Below, one piece after another: positions 26,784 through 36,701 of a DNA stretch of 64,000 nucleotides. Source of the stretch: Shimia haliotis (lineage in GTDB: Bacteria; Pseudomonadota; Alphaproteobacteria; Rhodobacterales; Rhodobacteraceae). The stretch spans positions 372,001 through 436,000 of the forward strand of contig NZ_FOSZ01000003.1 in the NCBI RefSeq assembly GCF_900114415.1, written 5' to 3'. Under the pieces are notes generated by a model. The model saw only the letters and a program-made list of their open reading frames with translations, made no database searches and was not told where the DNA came from. The position numbers and the translations under genes were made by a program. The number at the start of each line of letters is the position of its first letter. The stretch's first letter is position 1.

Positions 26784-27421
26784 GAGCGAAAAAGCCTCGA
26801 ATACTGCGTTTCATGGTTCATGGACGCAATGTCGGTGGCGAATGTGGTGGAGGCAATGTCGTCAAGTGTCTCGGTGATGGCCTTATCCGCGATCTCTTGG
26901 CAGAGCGGCGCGGTTTGCAGCAGGACCGCCTGTGCCTCGGTCTGGCCCAGCGGTACAAGGCGGGTGGCGGCGGAGGTCAGGTTGGCGGCGAAAGCGTGCA
27001 TAAAGAGCCGTGCTGTATCGGCAAGCGGCAGGTGTTGCAGGTGCGCGGCGTGGCCCACGGCGACGGGGTAGGTCAGCGCGCTAAGGTCGAGGTTGTGAAT
27101 AGCAGCGGCAGTGCGGGCGAAAGCCGCGCCTTGTTGATCGGCTTCCAGCAGTCGTTCGGCGCTGGGCGCAAGCGCACGGGCCATGTCGTCGATCTCTTGC
27201 AGGTCGGTTGCATCTGTGTTGTAGGCCGCTGCCAAAAGGATCACATCGTTGCGGCCTGCGCCGAAAGTCAGGGTATCCGTGAGCCAGTCGGAGAATGTCT
27301 CCGCATTGGTCACAACTCCTGTGGCAACCAGATGTTCCAACCCGTGACTGTAGGTGAACGCGCCCACCGGAAAGGTGGGCGAGAGCCATTGCGTCAGGGT
27401 CAGGACCGGATCAGTGGTCAT
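26780..27421 (-). CDS. ureF: Urease accessory protein UreF
   Basis: 213-residue all-helical chaperone that joins UreD and UreG on apo-urease and gates GTP hydrolysis. Family features: LSPTFPVGAFTYSHGLE near residue 11, and the C-terminal [15 protein letters not shown] with its conserved S-R-L-F-R-S end. The ATG at 27421 overlaps the ureE stop by 11 bases. The longer open frame upstream is the ureE His-tail read in another frame. Confidence 0.95.
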   Translation of the reverse strand: MTTDPVLTLTQWLSPTFPVGAFTYSHGLEHLVATGVVTNAETFSDWLTDTLTFGAGRNDVILLAAAYNTDATDLQEIDDMARALAPSAERLLEADQQGAAFARTAAAIHNLDLSALTYPVAVGHAAHLQHLPLADTARLFMHAFAANLTSAATRLVPLGQTEAQAVLLQTAPLCQEIADKAITETLDDIASTTFATDIASMNHETQYSRLFRS

Positions 27422-27902
27422 GATCGTGGGTGTGATCATGCGCGTGCGGGTGGCTGTGGTCGTGACCGTGGGTGCGTCCGTGACCATAGGCGCCGCCTTC
27501 GGGCGCGAAAGGCTCGGTTATATCGGTGACGGTGGCCCCCAGAAGCCCCAGCATTTCGCGGATCACATGGTCGGGCTGGATCAGCAGTCGGCCTTCCTCG
27601 ATCTGACAGGGCGTGTGGCGGTTGCCGATGTGCCAAGCGATGCGGGTGAGGTCGTCAGCGGTGATCGCCATCAAAGGTTCCGGCGCGGCGGTCACGGTGA
27701 TTTCGCCGCCATCCTGCAACACCAAAACCCCGCCGTGATCGAGCGAGGTGGTTTTGGGCAGATCAACCAGGATGCGGGTGCCGTCCTCAAGCTGCAGGGT
27801 TTTGCGGCGTAGGAAACGGTCTTCGTAGGTCAAGGCCACACGCCCCTTGGACGGGGCGTGCGCGTGGCTGTGATAGCTGCGGGCGGTGGGCAATGCAGTC
27901 AT
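27411..27902 (-). CDS. ureE: Urease accessory metallochaperone UreE
   Basis: 163-residue nickel chaperone. An N-terminal peptide-binding domain (LTYEDRFLRRKTLQLEDGTR) precedes the metal domain with AWHIGNRHTPCQIEEGRL and DHVIREMLGLLGA. The C-terminus is a His/Asp-rich tail of about 20 residues (HGHDHSHPHAHDHTHDHDH) able to hold several nickel ions. Starts 25 bases after the DUF1127 gene. Confidence 0.96.
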   Translation of the reverse strand: MTALPTARSYHSHAHAPSKGRVALTYEDRFLRRKTLQLEDGTRILVDLPKTTSLDHGGVLVLQDGGEITVTAAPEPLMAITADDLTRIAWHIGNRHTPCQIEEGRLLIQPDHVIREMLGLLGATVTDITEPFAPEGGAYGHGRTHGHDHSHPHAHDHTHDHDH

Positions 27903-27927
27903 GCTGCACCCCCGGATGCCCGCAGGG

Positions 27928-28155
27928 TCAGATGTGCATGTAGTCGCCGAACACGTGGCGCACGATGTCTTCGCGACGCAGGCCGCGTTCCGCAAGCTGT
28001 TCGTCGGTCATCGCGTTCAGTGCGTCGACGCGCTGAACGCGGCTGTTGTTTTCCATGATTGCCACAAAGAAGCGGCCAATCGCCCGGAAGGGTGCCGTCA
28101 GGATTTTGCCCAGCGAAATCGGGGCGGTGGAGTGTGTTGTGTCGATAAGTGCCAT
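27928..28155 (-). CDS. DUF1127 protein between ureC and ureE
   Basis: 75-residue basic protein. The C-terminal DUF1127 helix pair reads LNAMTDEQLAERGLRREDIV and ends VRHVFGDYMHI. In Rhodobacter sphaeroides the DUF1127 protein CcaF1 binds RNA and affects sRNA processing; other members act in phosphate and nitrogen responses. Its ATG follows ACGAGGTTCGAA. With a 116-base gap before it, it may have its own promoter; position inside the urease cluster is unusual. Confidence 0.9.
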   Translation of the reverse strand: MALIDTTHSTAPISLGKILTAPFRAIGRFFVAIMENNSRVQRVDALNAMTDEQLAERGLRREDIVRHVFGDYMHI

Positions 28156-28271
28156 TTCGAACCTCGTTTAAATAAACTCTGGTCCTCCCTCGGGTCTCGA
28201 TATGCGTCAGTTGACTTGTCATGTGTAGGGTTGCTTTCGTCATAGCTGTGTTGCGGTTGGCGCAGGGCGGC

Positions 28272-29984
28272 TCAGAAAAGGAAGTAGCGCTGGGCCATGG
28301 GCAGCACGTCAGCCGGTTGGCAGGTTAGCAATTCACCGTCCGCGCGCACTTCATAGGTTTCGGGGTGCACTTCGATCTCGGGCGTCGCGGTGTTGAGTTT
28401 AAGGTGGGATTTGCCAATGTGGCGGGTGTTTTGAACCGCGACGGTTTGTTTGGCGAGGCCCAGTGTTTTGCCAATCCCGTCGGCCTGTGCGGCTTCGGAG
28501 ACAAACACCACGGCAGCATTTTCCACCGCGCGGCCAAAAGCACCGAACATCGGGCGCGAGTACACCGGCTGAGGCGTTGGAATGGAGGCGTTGGGATCGC
28601 CCATCTGCGCACAGACAATCGAGCCGCCGATCAGCACCATTTCCGGTTTTACGCCGAAGAACGCGGGCGACCAGAGCACAAGATCGGCGCGTTTGCCTTC
28701 CTCGATCGAGCCAATCTGATGGCTGATGCCGTGACCTATGGCGGGGTTGATGGTGTATTTCGCGATGTAGCGTCGGACGCGGAAATTGTCGTTCTCGCCG
28801 GTCTCCTCGGCCAGTCGGCCGCGCTGTTTCTTCATCTTGTCGGCGGTCTGCCATGTGCGGATCAGCACTTCGCCGACGCGGCCCATGGCCTGACTGTCCG
28901 ATGCGATGATCGAAAACGCACCCATGTCGTGCAGGATGTCTTCGGCGGCAATGGTTTCGCGACGGATGCGGCTTTCGGCGAAGGCCACGTCCTCGGGGAT
29001 GGATTTGTCGAGGTGGTGACAGACCATCAGCATGTCGAGGTGCTCATCGACGGTGTTCACGGTGAAAGGCCGTGTCGGGTTGGTGGAGGAGGGTAGGACG
29101 TGCTCCTCGCCGCAGATTTTGATGATGTCGGGGGCGTGGCCGCCGCCTGCGCCTTCGGTGTGGAAGGCGTGGATGGTGCGGCCTTTCATGGCGGCCACTG
29201 TGTTCTCGACAAAACCGCTCTCGTTCAGCGTGTCGGTGTGGATCATCACCTGCACGTCCATGGCGTCGGCGACGGAGAGGCAGCAGTCGATGGCAGCCGG
29301 CGTCGTGCCCCAGTCTTCGTGCAGTTTCATGGCGCAGGCGCCGCCTCTGATCTGTTCTTCAAGCGCGGCGGGTAGGCTGGCGTTGCCTTTGCCCGCAAAG
29401 GCGAGGTTCATCGGGAAGGCGTCTGCCGATTGCAGCATGCGCCCGATGTGCCACGGGCCCGGCGTGCAGGTGGTGGCGAGCGTGCCATGCGCAGGGCCGG
29501 TGCCGCCGCCGAGCATGGTGGTCAGGCCGGAGTGCAGCGCGTCCTCGATCTGTTGTGGGCAAATGTAGTGGATGTGGCTGTCAAAGCCGCCAGCGGTGAG
29601 GATCTTGCCTTCGCCGGCGATGGCTTCGGTTCCTGGGCCGACGATGATGTCGATATTTGGCTGCGTGTCGGGGTTGCCGGCCTTGCCGATCTTGGCGATG
29701 CGCCCGTCTTTGAGGCCGATATCGGCCTTATAGATGCCGGTGTGGTCCACGATCAGCGCGTTGGTGATGACGGTGTCGACCGCACCTTCGGCACGGGTGG
29801 TTTGGGCCTGACCCATGCCGTCGCGGATCACCTTGCCCCCGCCGAATTTGACCTCTTCGCCGTAAGGGCCCGTGAGGTCGCGTTCAACCTCGATTACGAG
29901 GTCGGTGTCAGCAAGGCGCAACTTGTCGCCCACGGTGGGGCCGAACATTGCAGCATAGTCGGAGCGGGAGATTTTGGCGGGCAT
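28272..29984 (-). CDS. ureC: Urease subunit alpha
   Basis: 570-residue catalytic subunit hydrolysing urea to ammonia and carbamate. All nickel-site elements are present: [14 protein letters not shown] (two histidines), the carbamylated lysine in [12 protein letters not shown] near residue 219, [25 protein letters not shown], the flap cysteine/histidine in [16 protein letters not shown] near 321 and the aspartate in [11 protein letters not shown]. Assembles with UreA and UreB; matured by UreDEFG encoded in the same cluster. 78 bases separate it from ureB. Confidence 0.98.
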   Translation of the reverse strand: MPAKISRSDYAAMFGPTVGDKLRLADTDLVIEVERDLTGPYGEEVKFGGGKVIRDGMGQAQTTRAEGAVDTVITNALIVDHTGIYKADIGLKDGRIAKIGKAGNPDTQPNIDIIVGPGTEAIAGEGKILTAGGFDSHIHYICPQQIEDALHSGLTTMLGGGTGPAHGTLATTCTPGPWHIGRMLQSADAFPMNLAFAGKGNASLPAALEEQIRGGACAMKLHEDWGTTPAAIDCCLSVADAMDVQVMIHTDTLNESGFVENTVAAMKGRTIHAFHTEGAGGGHAPDIIKICGEEHVLPSSTNPTRPFTVNTVDEHLDMLMVCHHLDKSIPEDVAFAESRIRRETIAAEDILHDMGAFSIIASDSQAMGRVGEVLIRTWQTADKMKKQRGRLAEETGENDNFRVRRYIAKYTINPAIGHGISHQIGSIEEGKRADLVLWSPAFFGVKPEMVLIGGSIVCAQMGDPNASIPTPQPVYSRPMFGAFGRAVENAAVVFVSEAAQADGIGKTLGLAKQTVAVQNTRHIGKSHLKLNTATPEIEVHPETYEVRADGELLTCQPADVLPMAQRYFLF

Positions 29985-30062
29985 TGTTCAGGTGTCCATT
30001 AGAGAAGGCGGTTTTTGCGGCAAAGGGCGCTAGGGTGGGGGCGGACGGCTTGATTGGTGCCG

Positions 30063-30364
<302 letters not shown>

Positions 30365-30368
<4 letters not shown>

Positions 30369-30532
30369 TTGCCGGATCCGACCCACAGTGCGATACCGCC
30401 AAGGGCCAATCCGCCCAGCATCAGGCCAAGCCAGATGGGATTGTCGCCATGCGGGTGAATGTGCATGCCGTCATGGGCCAGCGCGGGGGCAGCGGCGGTA
30501 AGGGCGAAAGCGGTGACTGCAAAACGTTGCAT
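30365..30532 (-). CDS. Small His-rich membrane-anchored peptide in urease operon
   Basis: 55 residues: signal-like N-terminus [19 protein letters not shown], a short segment [13 protein letters not shown] with four histidines and two aspartates, then one membrane helix ([20 protein letters not shown]) and SGK. AAGGAG just before the ATG and a four-base overlap with ureB show it is translated. It stands where ureA and ureB are normally adjacent. The periplasmic His/Asp segment could bind nickel near the membrane; function is unknown. Confidence 0.85.
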
Positions 30533-30546
30533 GTGTTTCTCCTTGA

Positions 30547-30849
30547 TCAGCGGATAGGGTTGTGGACTGTGACCAGTTTGGTGCCGTCCGGGAAAGTGGC
30601 CTCGACCTGCACTTCGTGGATCATCTCGGGGATGCCTTCCATGCATTGGTCGCGGGTGATGACATGGCCGCCCTGTTGCATCAGGTCAGCCACGGATTTG
30701 CCGTCGCGCGCGCCTTCGACCACGGCGTCGGTGATCAGGGCGATGGCTTCGGGGTGGTTGAGTTTGACCCCGCGCGAAAGGCGTTTGCGGGCGATCTCCG
30801 CGGCCATGGCAATCAGCAGTTTGTCTTTTTCTCTTGGCGTCAGTTGCAT
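30547..30849 (-). CDS. ureA: Urease subunit gamma
   Basis: 100-residue structural subunit with family start [45 protein letters not shown] and C-terminal [22 protein letters not shown]. Begins four bases after the ureD stop; the upstream open frame is inside ureD and is ignored. Confidence 0.97.
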   Translation of the reverse strand: MQLTPREKDKLLIAMAAEIARKRLSRGVKLNHPEAIALITDAVVEGARDGKSVADLMQQGGHVITRDQCMEGIPEMIHEVQVEATFPDGTKLVTVHNPIR

Positions 30850-30853
30850 GTCT

Positions 30854-31693
30854 TTAGAGTATCCATGTTCGGGGAAGGTCCGTACCGCGCAGGTGGCGCA
30901 GAGCAGGGAGAAGGGATTGGCGTAGCGCGTGGCCGTCTTCTGCCAGCAGGCGGGCAAAAATCAGCCCCTCGCGGATCAGGCTGACCCCGCAGGTGTCAGG
31001 CAGCAGGTCGCGCAAAGGCGCTAGGTGGCACTCCGCGTCAGGCGCCGAATAAAGCAAAGCGGCCATGGCGCGATTTCCGTTGGCGATGGCGGGGCGGTCC
31101 AGATGCGCTTGGACGTCACCCGTGAAGGCGATGCGATCGGCAAACAGCACGCGGGCATTGCGGCGGATGGTGATGCGGTCCGTGATCGCAGCATCATGGA
31201 CGGTTTCGCCCATAGCGGTGCGCCCGAAAATCATCGGTTCGACCAGCAAAAAACGTGCGCTTGGGTCCAGATCAACGGTCAGGGAGCGATCGACGTGCGC
31301 GCCATCAAAGATGATGGTTTCCTGAGGCAACCAGTTCACTTGGGCACAATCGTGGACCTTGATCGAGGTGTGAATCCGCGCGGGGCGGGTGTCGATGCTG
31401 CGGTAGGCGCGTTCTGCGGCCTGAGTGGTGAGTGTCAGCTGGCTGTGGCTGTCTGCGACAATGTCGGTGTCAAAATCATCGCCACCGGTCAGGCCGCCGG
31501 ACGTGTTCAGAAGCACCGCTTCCAGCGTGTCTCCTCCGGTGCGCGGAAACAGGATGCGCGAGGAGCCGGACAGGCGAAAATCGTCCAGCACAGTGTGAGC
31601 GCCACGCCTTTTTGCCCGCAGCAAGGCACGGCCGATGGCACGTGGTTGCGGTTGTGATGATATGTGTGCGCGTGCGGGGATGGGTCCCTCCAT
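30854..31693 (-). CDS. ureD: Urease accessory protein UreD
   Basis: 279-residue scaffold that binds apo-urease and recruits UreF-UreG for nickel insertion. Conserved blocks: [38 protein letters not shown] and the C-terminal [19 protein letters not shown]. First gene of the cluster; the 232 bases between it and the divergent rpe gene must hold its promoter, but I see no convincing NtrC-type site. Confidence 0.94.
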   Translation of the reverse strand: MEGPIPARAHISSQPQPRAIGRALLRAKRRGAHTVLDDFRLSGSSRILFPRTGGDTLEAVLLNTSGGLTGGDDFDTDIVADSHSQLTLTTQAAERAYRSIDTRPARIHTSIKVHDCAQVNWLPQETIIFDGAHVDRSLTVDLDPSARFLLVEPMIFGRTAMGETVHDAAITDRITIRRNARVLFADRIAFTGDVQAHLDRPAIANGNRAMAALLYSAPDAECHLAPLRDLLPDTCGVSLIREGLIFARLLAEDGHALRQSLLPALRHLRGTDLPRTWIL

Positions 31694-31925
31694 CTGAACT
31701 TTGGAAAAACCTGTCGGGGTGAATGCTCAATGAACAGGCAAACCGGCGCTAAAGTGACGGTTCCCCGACTGTCGGTGGTGCATTTTTGAGCGATGTTTTG
31801 GTGAGTGATCAAAACTTGGGCGATTGACGGATCACGCAAAGCCCGTTGCACTTTGACCGGTCCCGTCGCATTTTCGCGCAAACTTCGAATCGCGATGTCG
31901 CGCAGCCTCCATAGGGGAAACACCC

Positions 31926-32609
31926 ATGTCATTTGACCGTTCCATCAAAATCGCCCCGTCGATCCTGTCGGCTGATTTTGCCAACTTTGGCCAGGAAATT
32001 CGCGCGATCGAAGATCAAGGCGCAGATTGGGTGCATGTGGACGTGATGGATGGGCATTTTGTGCCGAACCTGACTTTTGGCCCGCCTGCCGTGAAAGCGT
32101 TTCGCCCGCATGTGAAGACGTTTATGGACGTGCATCTGATGATCGCGCCGGTTGACCCCTATATCGAGGCCTATGCCGAGGCGGGTGCGGACATGATCAC
32201 TGCACACGTCGAAGCAGGTCCGCACATTCACCGCACGCTTCAGGCGATCAAGGCGCAGGGAGTGAAAGCTGGAGTGGCCCTTAACCCTGGCACGCCTGTT
32301 GAGGCGATCGAACATGTGATCGATCTGGCGGACATGGTGCTGGTGATGACGGTAAACCCAGGTTTTGGTGGTCAAAAGTTCATTCATTCCGGTGTCGAGA
32401 AAACACGCCGGGTGCGGGAGCTGATCGGAGATCGCGAGATCCACATTCAGATCGACGGTGGTGTGACGCCTGAAACTGCGCCTTTGGTGGCAGCAGCGGG
32501 CGCAGACGTTCTGGTCGCTGGGTCAGCCGTGTTCAAAGGTGGGTCGGTGGATAAGCCGGACGTTTATGGCTCCAATATGCAGGCCATTCGTCAGAGCATC
32601 TCGGGCTGA
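31926..32609 (+). CDS. rpe: Ribulose-phosphate 3-epimerase
   Basis: 227-residue TIM-barrel enzyme interconverting ribulose 5-phosphate and xylulose 5-phosphate in the pentose phosphate pathway. Motifs: [29 protein letters not shown] with the catalytic aspartate and metal histidine, [12 protein letters not shown], and [10 protein letters not shown] with the second aspartate. AGGGGAAACACCC precedes the ATG. Divergent from ureD. Confidence 0.97.
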   Translation: MSFDRSIKIAPSILSADFANFGQEIRAIEDQGADWVHVDVMDGHFVPNLTFGPPAVKAFRPHVKTFMDVHLMIAPVDPYIEAYAEAGADMITAHVEAGPHIHRTLQAIKAQGVKAGVALNPGTPVEAIEHVIDLADMVLVMTVNPGFGGQKFIHSGVEKTRRVRELIGDREIHIQIDGGVTPETAPLVAAAGADVLVAGSAVFKGGSVDKPDVYGSNMQAIRQSISG

Positions 32610-32629
32610 AAAAAACTCTGTTGGTAGCG

Positions 32630-33154
32630 TCAGTCGCGGATTTCGTCGGGCAATACACCCCAGAGGTGGCGTTTGTGTGACCATCCCTTGTAGCCGGCGG
32701 CGTTCAGTTTGCACCAGTCGATCGTGCATTCTTCCAGCTTGGCAATCACGCCCAATTCCAGTTGGGCGGTCACAGGGGTGTTGTCGCCGGGGCGCGCAGT
32801 GAGGGGCAGCATATCGGTTTCAATGATCACTGTGCGTACCCCTGAAAGCAGGGAATAATGCACCCAGCCGCCTGCGCCTTCGATGTCGCGAACACGCCGC
32901 CAATGCTCATATTCTGCCGTGACTTGGAGAGGCATGTTGCGACGGGTGAAGACCCAATCAATGCGATGGGTGCGTGACGGGCCGCGGCGGACATTGGCCT
33001 TGGAGGCCTTGAGCGACACATATCGAGGCAGGGGCAGGTTGGTGACAGGCCCCTTCTTTTCCTCTGCCGCAACAGCAGAAACCAGTGCCAAAATCAGCAC
33101 AGCGCCCGCTAAAACAAGCGATTTTCGACCTGAGAAGACCATCTTGCCTGACAT
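32630..33154 (-). CDS. SH3 domain-containing exported protein
   Basis: 174 residues with an N-terminal membrane/signal helix (SLVLAGAVLILALVSAVAA) and two bacterial SH3-like segments: KASKANVRRGPSRTHRIDWV near residue 52 and a second ending WCKLNAAGYKGWSHKRHLWG near 160. Such proteins are periplasmic and often bind peptidoglycan or partner proteins; the partner is unknown. Convergent with rpe. Confidence 0.88.
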   Translation of the reverse strand: MSGKMVFSGRKSLVLAGAVLILALVSAVAAEEKKGPVTNLPLPRYVSLKASKANVRRGPSRTHRIDWVFTRRNMPLQVTAEYEHWRRVRDIEGAGGWVHYSLLSGVRTVIIETDMLPLTARPGDNTPVTAQLELGVIAKLEECTIDWCKLNAAGYKGWSHKRHLWGVLPDEIRD

Positions 33155-33251
33155 TTTCTGCTCTGGAACTCGCGGGGGTTCTTGTGCCCCGTCAATGTGT
33201 GGGGCACTGTGACATCAACGCGCTGATTTGGAAAGACCAGGAGGCCAATCT

Positions 33252-34238
33252 ATGCCCAAGCAACGTCTGAGTGTTGTCGTGACGCGACGCTTGCCCGAAG
33301 CAGTCGAAACACGGCTAAGTGAACTCTTTGACGTGCAACTGCGTGATGACGACAGTCCGATGAGCCGTGAACAGTTGGCGGAGGCCATGCGCGAAGCGGA
33401 TGTTCTGGTGCCAACGCTGAGCGACAAGATTGACGCGAATTTGATCGCACAGGCCGGTGAGCGCTTGAAGTTGATCGCGAATTACGGTGCCGGTGTGGAT
33501 CACATTGACGTAGCTTCTGCCCGCCAGCGCGGTGTTTTGGTGTCTAATACACCCGGGGTTTCGGCGGATGACACGGCCGATATGGCGCTGTCTCTTATTC
33601 TTGGGGTGACGCGCCGGATCGGCGAAGGTCTTGTCCGCATGCAGAGCGGCGAGTGGGACGGCTGGGCGCCGACCGCGTTGCTGGGCGGCCGCGTGAGCGG
33701 AAAACGTCTTGGCATCCTTGGCATGGGGCGCATCGGCACAGCGGTGGCGCGGCGGGCGCAGGCCTGTGGCATGCAGATCCACTATCACAATCGCAAGCGC
33801 TTACGCCCTGAAATTGAAGAACAATTTGAGGCGACCTATTGGGAAAGCCTTGATCAGATGCTGGCGCGGATGGATGTGATTTCTGTGAACTGTCCGCACA
33901 CGCCGTCGACCTTTCATCTGCTCAATGCGCGGCGTTTGAAGCTGATGAAACCGGGTGCGGTGATCATCAACACCTCGCGCGGGGAAGTCATCGACGAAAA
34001 CGCGATGGTGCGGATGCTCAAGTCAGGCGAAATCGCCGGCGCGGGATTGGATGTCTATGAGCACGGCGCGGAAATCCATCCGGATTTACGGGGCCTGGCG
34101 AATGTGGTTCTGTTGCCGCATATGGGATCAGCAACCATCGAAGGCAGAATCGAGATGGGTGAGAAAGTTCTCATCAATATCAAGACCTTCGACGATGGGC
34201 ATCGACCGCCGGACCTTGTGGTTCCGGCCATGCTCTGA
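33252..34238 (+). CDS. D-isomer-specific 2-hydroxyacid dehydrogenase
   Basis: 328-residue NAD(P)-dependent reductase of the glyoxylate/hydroxypyruvate reductase branch. Visible: ANYGAGVDHIDV, NTPGVSADDTADMAL, the nucleotide-binding GILGMGRIGTAVARRA near residue 152, INTSRGEVID with the catalytic arginine, and the histidine in LLPHMGSAT near 291. AGGAGG seven bases before the ATG at 33252 decides the start over the more upstream in-frame codon. The next gene, thpR, starts three bases after its stop. Confidence 0.93.
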   Translation: MPKQRLSVVVTRRLPEAVETRLSELFDVQLRDDDSPMSREQLAEAMREADVLVPTLSDKIDANLIAQAGERLKLIANYGAGVDHIDVASARQRGVLVSNTPGVSADDTADMALSLILGVTRRIGEGLVRMQSGEWDGWAPTALLGGRVSGKRLGILGMGRIGTAVARRAQACGMQIHYHNRKRLRPEIEEQFEATYWESLDQMLARMDVISVNCPHTPSTFHLLNARRLKLMKPGAVIINTSRGEVIDENAMVRMLKSGEIAGAGLDVYEHGAEIHPDLRGLANVVLLPHMGSATIEGRIEMGEKVLINIKTFDDGHRPPDLVVPAML

Positions 34239-34241
34239 GCC

Positions 34242-34808
34242 TTGCGCGCCTTCGTTGCCATTGATTTGAGTGGGCCGGAGGCGGATGGTTTTCTGGACTT
34301 GCAGGATCGTTTGGCCGTGGGGCGGGCGTTGCCGGTCACGAATTTGCATTTAACCCTCGCTTTTCTGGATGAACAGCCGGAGGATCTCTTGCGCGCGCTG
34401 CATGAGGATCTTGCGGATTTGCGGCATCCGGCATTTGATCTCACCTTCCGCGGTGTTGATCTTTTTGGCGGGGCGCGCAGCCGTGCGTTGGCGGTTTTGG
34501 CCAATCCCGATCCGGTTTTGCAGAAGCTGCAAAAGGCCATAAAACGCAGTCTGCATCGCGTCGGTATTACGTCGGTATCGCGTCGGTGGCGTCCGCATGT
34601 GACCCTGCGCCGCTTCAAGGATGGCGGCCAATCACCCGAACGGCTTCAGGCGGCCATTGCACGCGGCGCAACGGCGGAAATCGGACCGGTGGAAGTCACG
34701 CGCTTTTCATTGTTTCAATCGACGCTCACTGGGGCGGGTGCGGTTCATGAGGTGCTGTGTGACTACCCTTTGCAGGTGTTTGGCAATGATGATTTTGACC
34801 AGGAGTGA
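34242..34808 (+). CDS. thpR: RNA 2',3'-cyclic phosphodiesterase ThpR (LigT), TTG start
   Basis: 188-residue 2H phosphoesterase that opens 2',3'-cyclic phosphates on RNA. Both catalytic H-x-T-x motifs are present: LHLTLAF near residue 36 and PHVTLRR near 114. The protein begins MRAFVAIDLS like family members, so the TTG at 34242, three bases after the preceding stop, is the start. A 33-base tandem repeat of three 11-base units (34559-34591) falls inside the gene and encodes HRVGITSVSRR just before the second motif. Confidence 0.9.
   Translation: MRAFVAIDLSGPEADGFLDLQDRLAVGRALPVTNLHLTLAFLDEQPEDLLRALHEDLADLRHPAFDLTFRGVDLFGGARSRALAVLANPDPVLQKLQKAIKRSLHRVGITSVSRRWRPHVTLRRFKDGGQSPERLQAAIARGATAEIGPVEVTRFSLFQSTLTGAGAVHEVLCDYPLQVFGNDDFDQE
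34559..34591 (+). repeat. 3 x 11 bp direct repeat, copy 1
   Basis: CGTCGGTATTA, CGTCGGTATCG, CGTCGGTGGCG in tandem, within thpR. The middle unit is identical to the middle unit of the same three-unit array at 48888-48920. Confidence 0.75.
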
Positions 34809-34849
34809 TCCTGCTCTAAGCTGATCCGGTATTGATCAGGAGCATTGTC

Positions 34850-36622
34850 ATGATTTCACGGATTACAGCCTGGGCGTTGGCCTTCGCATTGGGAGCTACT
34901 GGCGCGATTGCGCAAGAAGCAGCAGACGCGGTGGCACCGGAAGTGGCCACGGAACTTGGCGTGCGAGTTCCGCCGATTTTGCGTAAGGCCGCCGAGAAAA
35001 AGCTCAAAGGTGAGCCCGTCGCGGCGAAGAAGTGGATGATCTCCGCTGCCCATCCGTTGGCCGTCAGGGCCGGAACCAAGGTTCTTGAAAATGGTGGCAC
35101 TGCAGCGGACGCGATGGTGGCCGCACAAGCGGTGCTTGGACTTGTCGAGCCCCAAAGCTCCGGCCTTGGCGGGGGAGCGTTTCTGGTCTGGTATGATGCG
35201 GCAAGCGGAGAAGTCACGACACTGGATGGGCGCGAGACCGCACCAATGGCGGCGACTCCGACGTTGTTTCAAGATGAGAACGGCGAGCGCCTGAAGTTCT
35301 TTGAGGCCGTGGTTGGCGGGCGTAGTGTCGGCGTGCCGGGGACGCCGATGTTGATGGAGGTCGCGCATCGCAAGTGGGGCCGCAGCAATTGGCCGGATTT
35401 GTTCCTGTATGGCATTCAGCATGCAGAGAAAGGGTTCCCTGTTTCGCGGCGCATGGCGGCCTCGGTTGCGAAGGATCAAGAGCGGCTGGCGTCGCATCCG
35501 GCGACGGCCGCCTATTTCCTGCCAGATGGTAAGGCGCTGGCGGAAGGAGACATTCTCTTCAACCTAGAATACGCAAACAGCCTGCGCATTCTGGCGCGGC
35601 AAGGCGCTGAGCCGTTTTATACCGGAGAAGTGGCGGCAGATATTGTTGCGGCGGTTCGCGGTGCGGCCAAGCCGGGTTTGCTGAGCGGTGTCGACATGGC
35701 GCTTTATCAGGTGAAAGAACGCCCCGCCGTGTGTGTTGAATACCGTGCGCATGATGTTTGCGGCATGGGGCCGCCGTCGTCCGGTGGGCTGACGGTTGGG
35801 CAGATCCTTGGAATGGCCGGTCATTTTGATCTGGCAAAGATGGGTCCGGGCAGCGTGGATGCGTGGCGGATTATAGGGGATGCCTCGCGTTTGGCTTTTG
35901 CCGACCGTGGTCGATACATGGCCGACAGCGATTACGTGCCGGTGCCGGTGAAGGGGCTTTTGGCGCCGGAATACATCCGCAAACGTGCGGAAATGCTCAA
36001 GAGCGGCAAGGCGCTTGAGGATGTGGCTGCTGGATCGCCCGAGTATGATCATGCGTTGATGTATGGCAATGGGGCGACCTTTGCGCAGCCGTCGACCTCG
36101 CACATCTCGATTGTGGACAGCTATGGCAATGCGCTTTCGATGACCACCACGATTGAAAACGGGTTTGGCAGCCGCGTGATGGCGCGCGGATTTCTTCTCA
36201 ACAACGAGCTGACGGACTTTTCGTTCCGAACCCACGCGCAGGGTGCCCCGATTGCGAACAGGGTAGAGCCCGGCAAAAGGCCGCGGTCTTCTATGGCGCC
36301 GACGATTGTGTTGAAGGATGGCAAGCCGGCTCTGGTGGTTGGCAGCCCCGGTGGCAGCCGGATCATAGGCTATGTCGCCAAGACAATCATCGCGCATCTG
36401 GATTGGGGAATGAATGTGCAGCAAGCCATAGATTTGCCCAACTATGTCAACCGGTTCGGCAAGTTTGATCTTGAGGACAAACGCTTGAAAGCGGGACTTG
36501 AGGCCCGCGGGTTTGAGGTGAATGTGCGTGATCTGAACAGCGGAATACATGCGATTTCGATCGGCGATGGCCTATTGGGCGGGGCGGACAAGCGTCGTGA
36601 AGGTTTGGCTTACGGACGCTAA
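34850..36622 (+). CDS. ggt: Gamma-glutamyltransferase
   Basis: 590-residue periplasmic or secreted enzyme hydrolysing or transferring gamma-glutamyl groups from glutathione. Signal peptide MISRITAWALAFALGATGAIA. The autoprocessing threonine starts the small subunit in QPSTSHISIVD near residue 412; also SSGLGGGAFLVW, RETAPMAA, NNELTDFSF and SPGGSRIIGYV. AGGAG eight bases before the ATG at 34850 fixes the start. Supplies glutamate and cysteinylglycine from external glutathione. Confidence 0.96.
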   Translation: MISRITAWALAFALGATGAIAQEAADAVAPEVATELGVRVPPILRKAAEKKLKGEPVAAKKWMISAAHPLAVRAGTKVLENGGTAADAMVAAQAVLGLVEPQSSGLGGGAFLVWYDAASGEVTTLDGRETAPMAATPTLFQDENGERLKFFEAVVGGRSVGVPGTPMLMEVAHRKWGRSNWPDLFLYGIQHAEKGFPVSRRMAASVAKDQERLASHPATAAYFLPDGKALAEGDILFNLEYANSLRILARQGAEPFYTGEVAADIVAAVRGAAKPGLLSGVDMALYQVKERPAVCVEYRAHDVCGMGPPSSGGLTVGQILGMAGHFDLAKMGPGSVDAWRIIGDASRLAFADRGRYMADSDYVPVPVKGLLAPEYIRKRAEMLKSGKALEDVAAGSPEYDHALMYGNGATFAQPSTSHISIVDSYGNALSMTTTIENGFGSRVMARGFLLNNELTDFSFRTHAQGAPIANRVEPGKRPRSSMAPTIVLKDGKPALVVGSPGGSRIIGYVAKTIIAHLDWGMNVQQAIDLPNYVNRFGKFDLEDKRLKAGLEARGFEVNVRDLNSGIHAISIGDGLLGGADKRREGLAYGR

Positions 36623-36701
36623 GATCGCCGCCGGTCTGCTTGACCCCGCCTAGGGACGGCCTTACCCCTTTCGGCATCGCATCGAGAGGGGAGAGGCCGA
36701 T

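Noticed and set aside
27899-28243. Second minus-strand open frame overlapping the DUF1127 gene (114 codons)
   Set aside because: Alternative frame of the DUF1127 gene and its leader; no ribosome site and no family match.
31694-31925. NtrC or sigma-54 promoter before ureD
   Set aside because: No convincing GG-N10-GC element or NtrC dyad on the minus strand.
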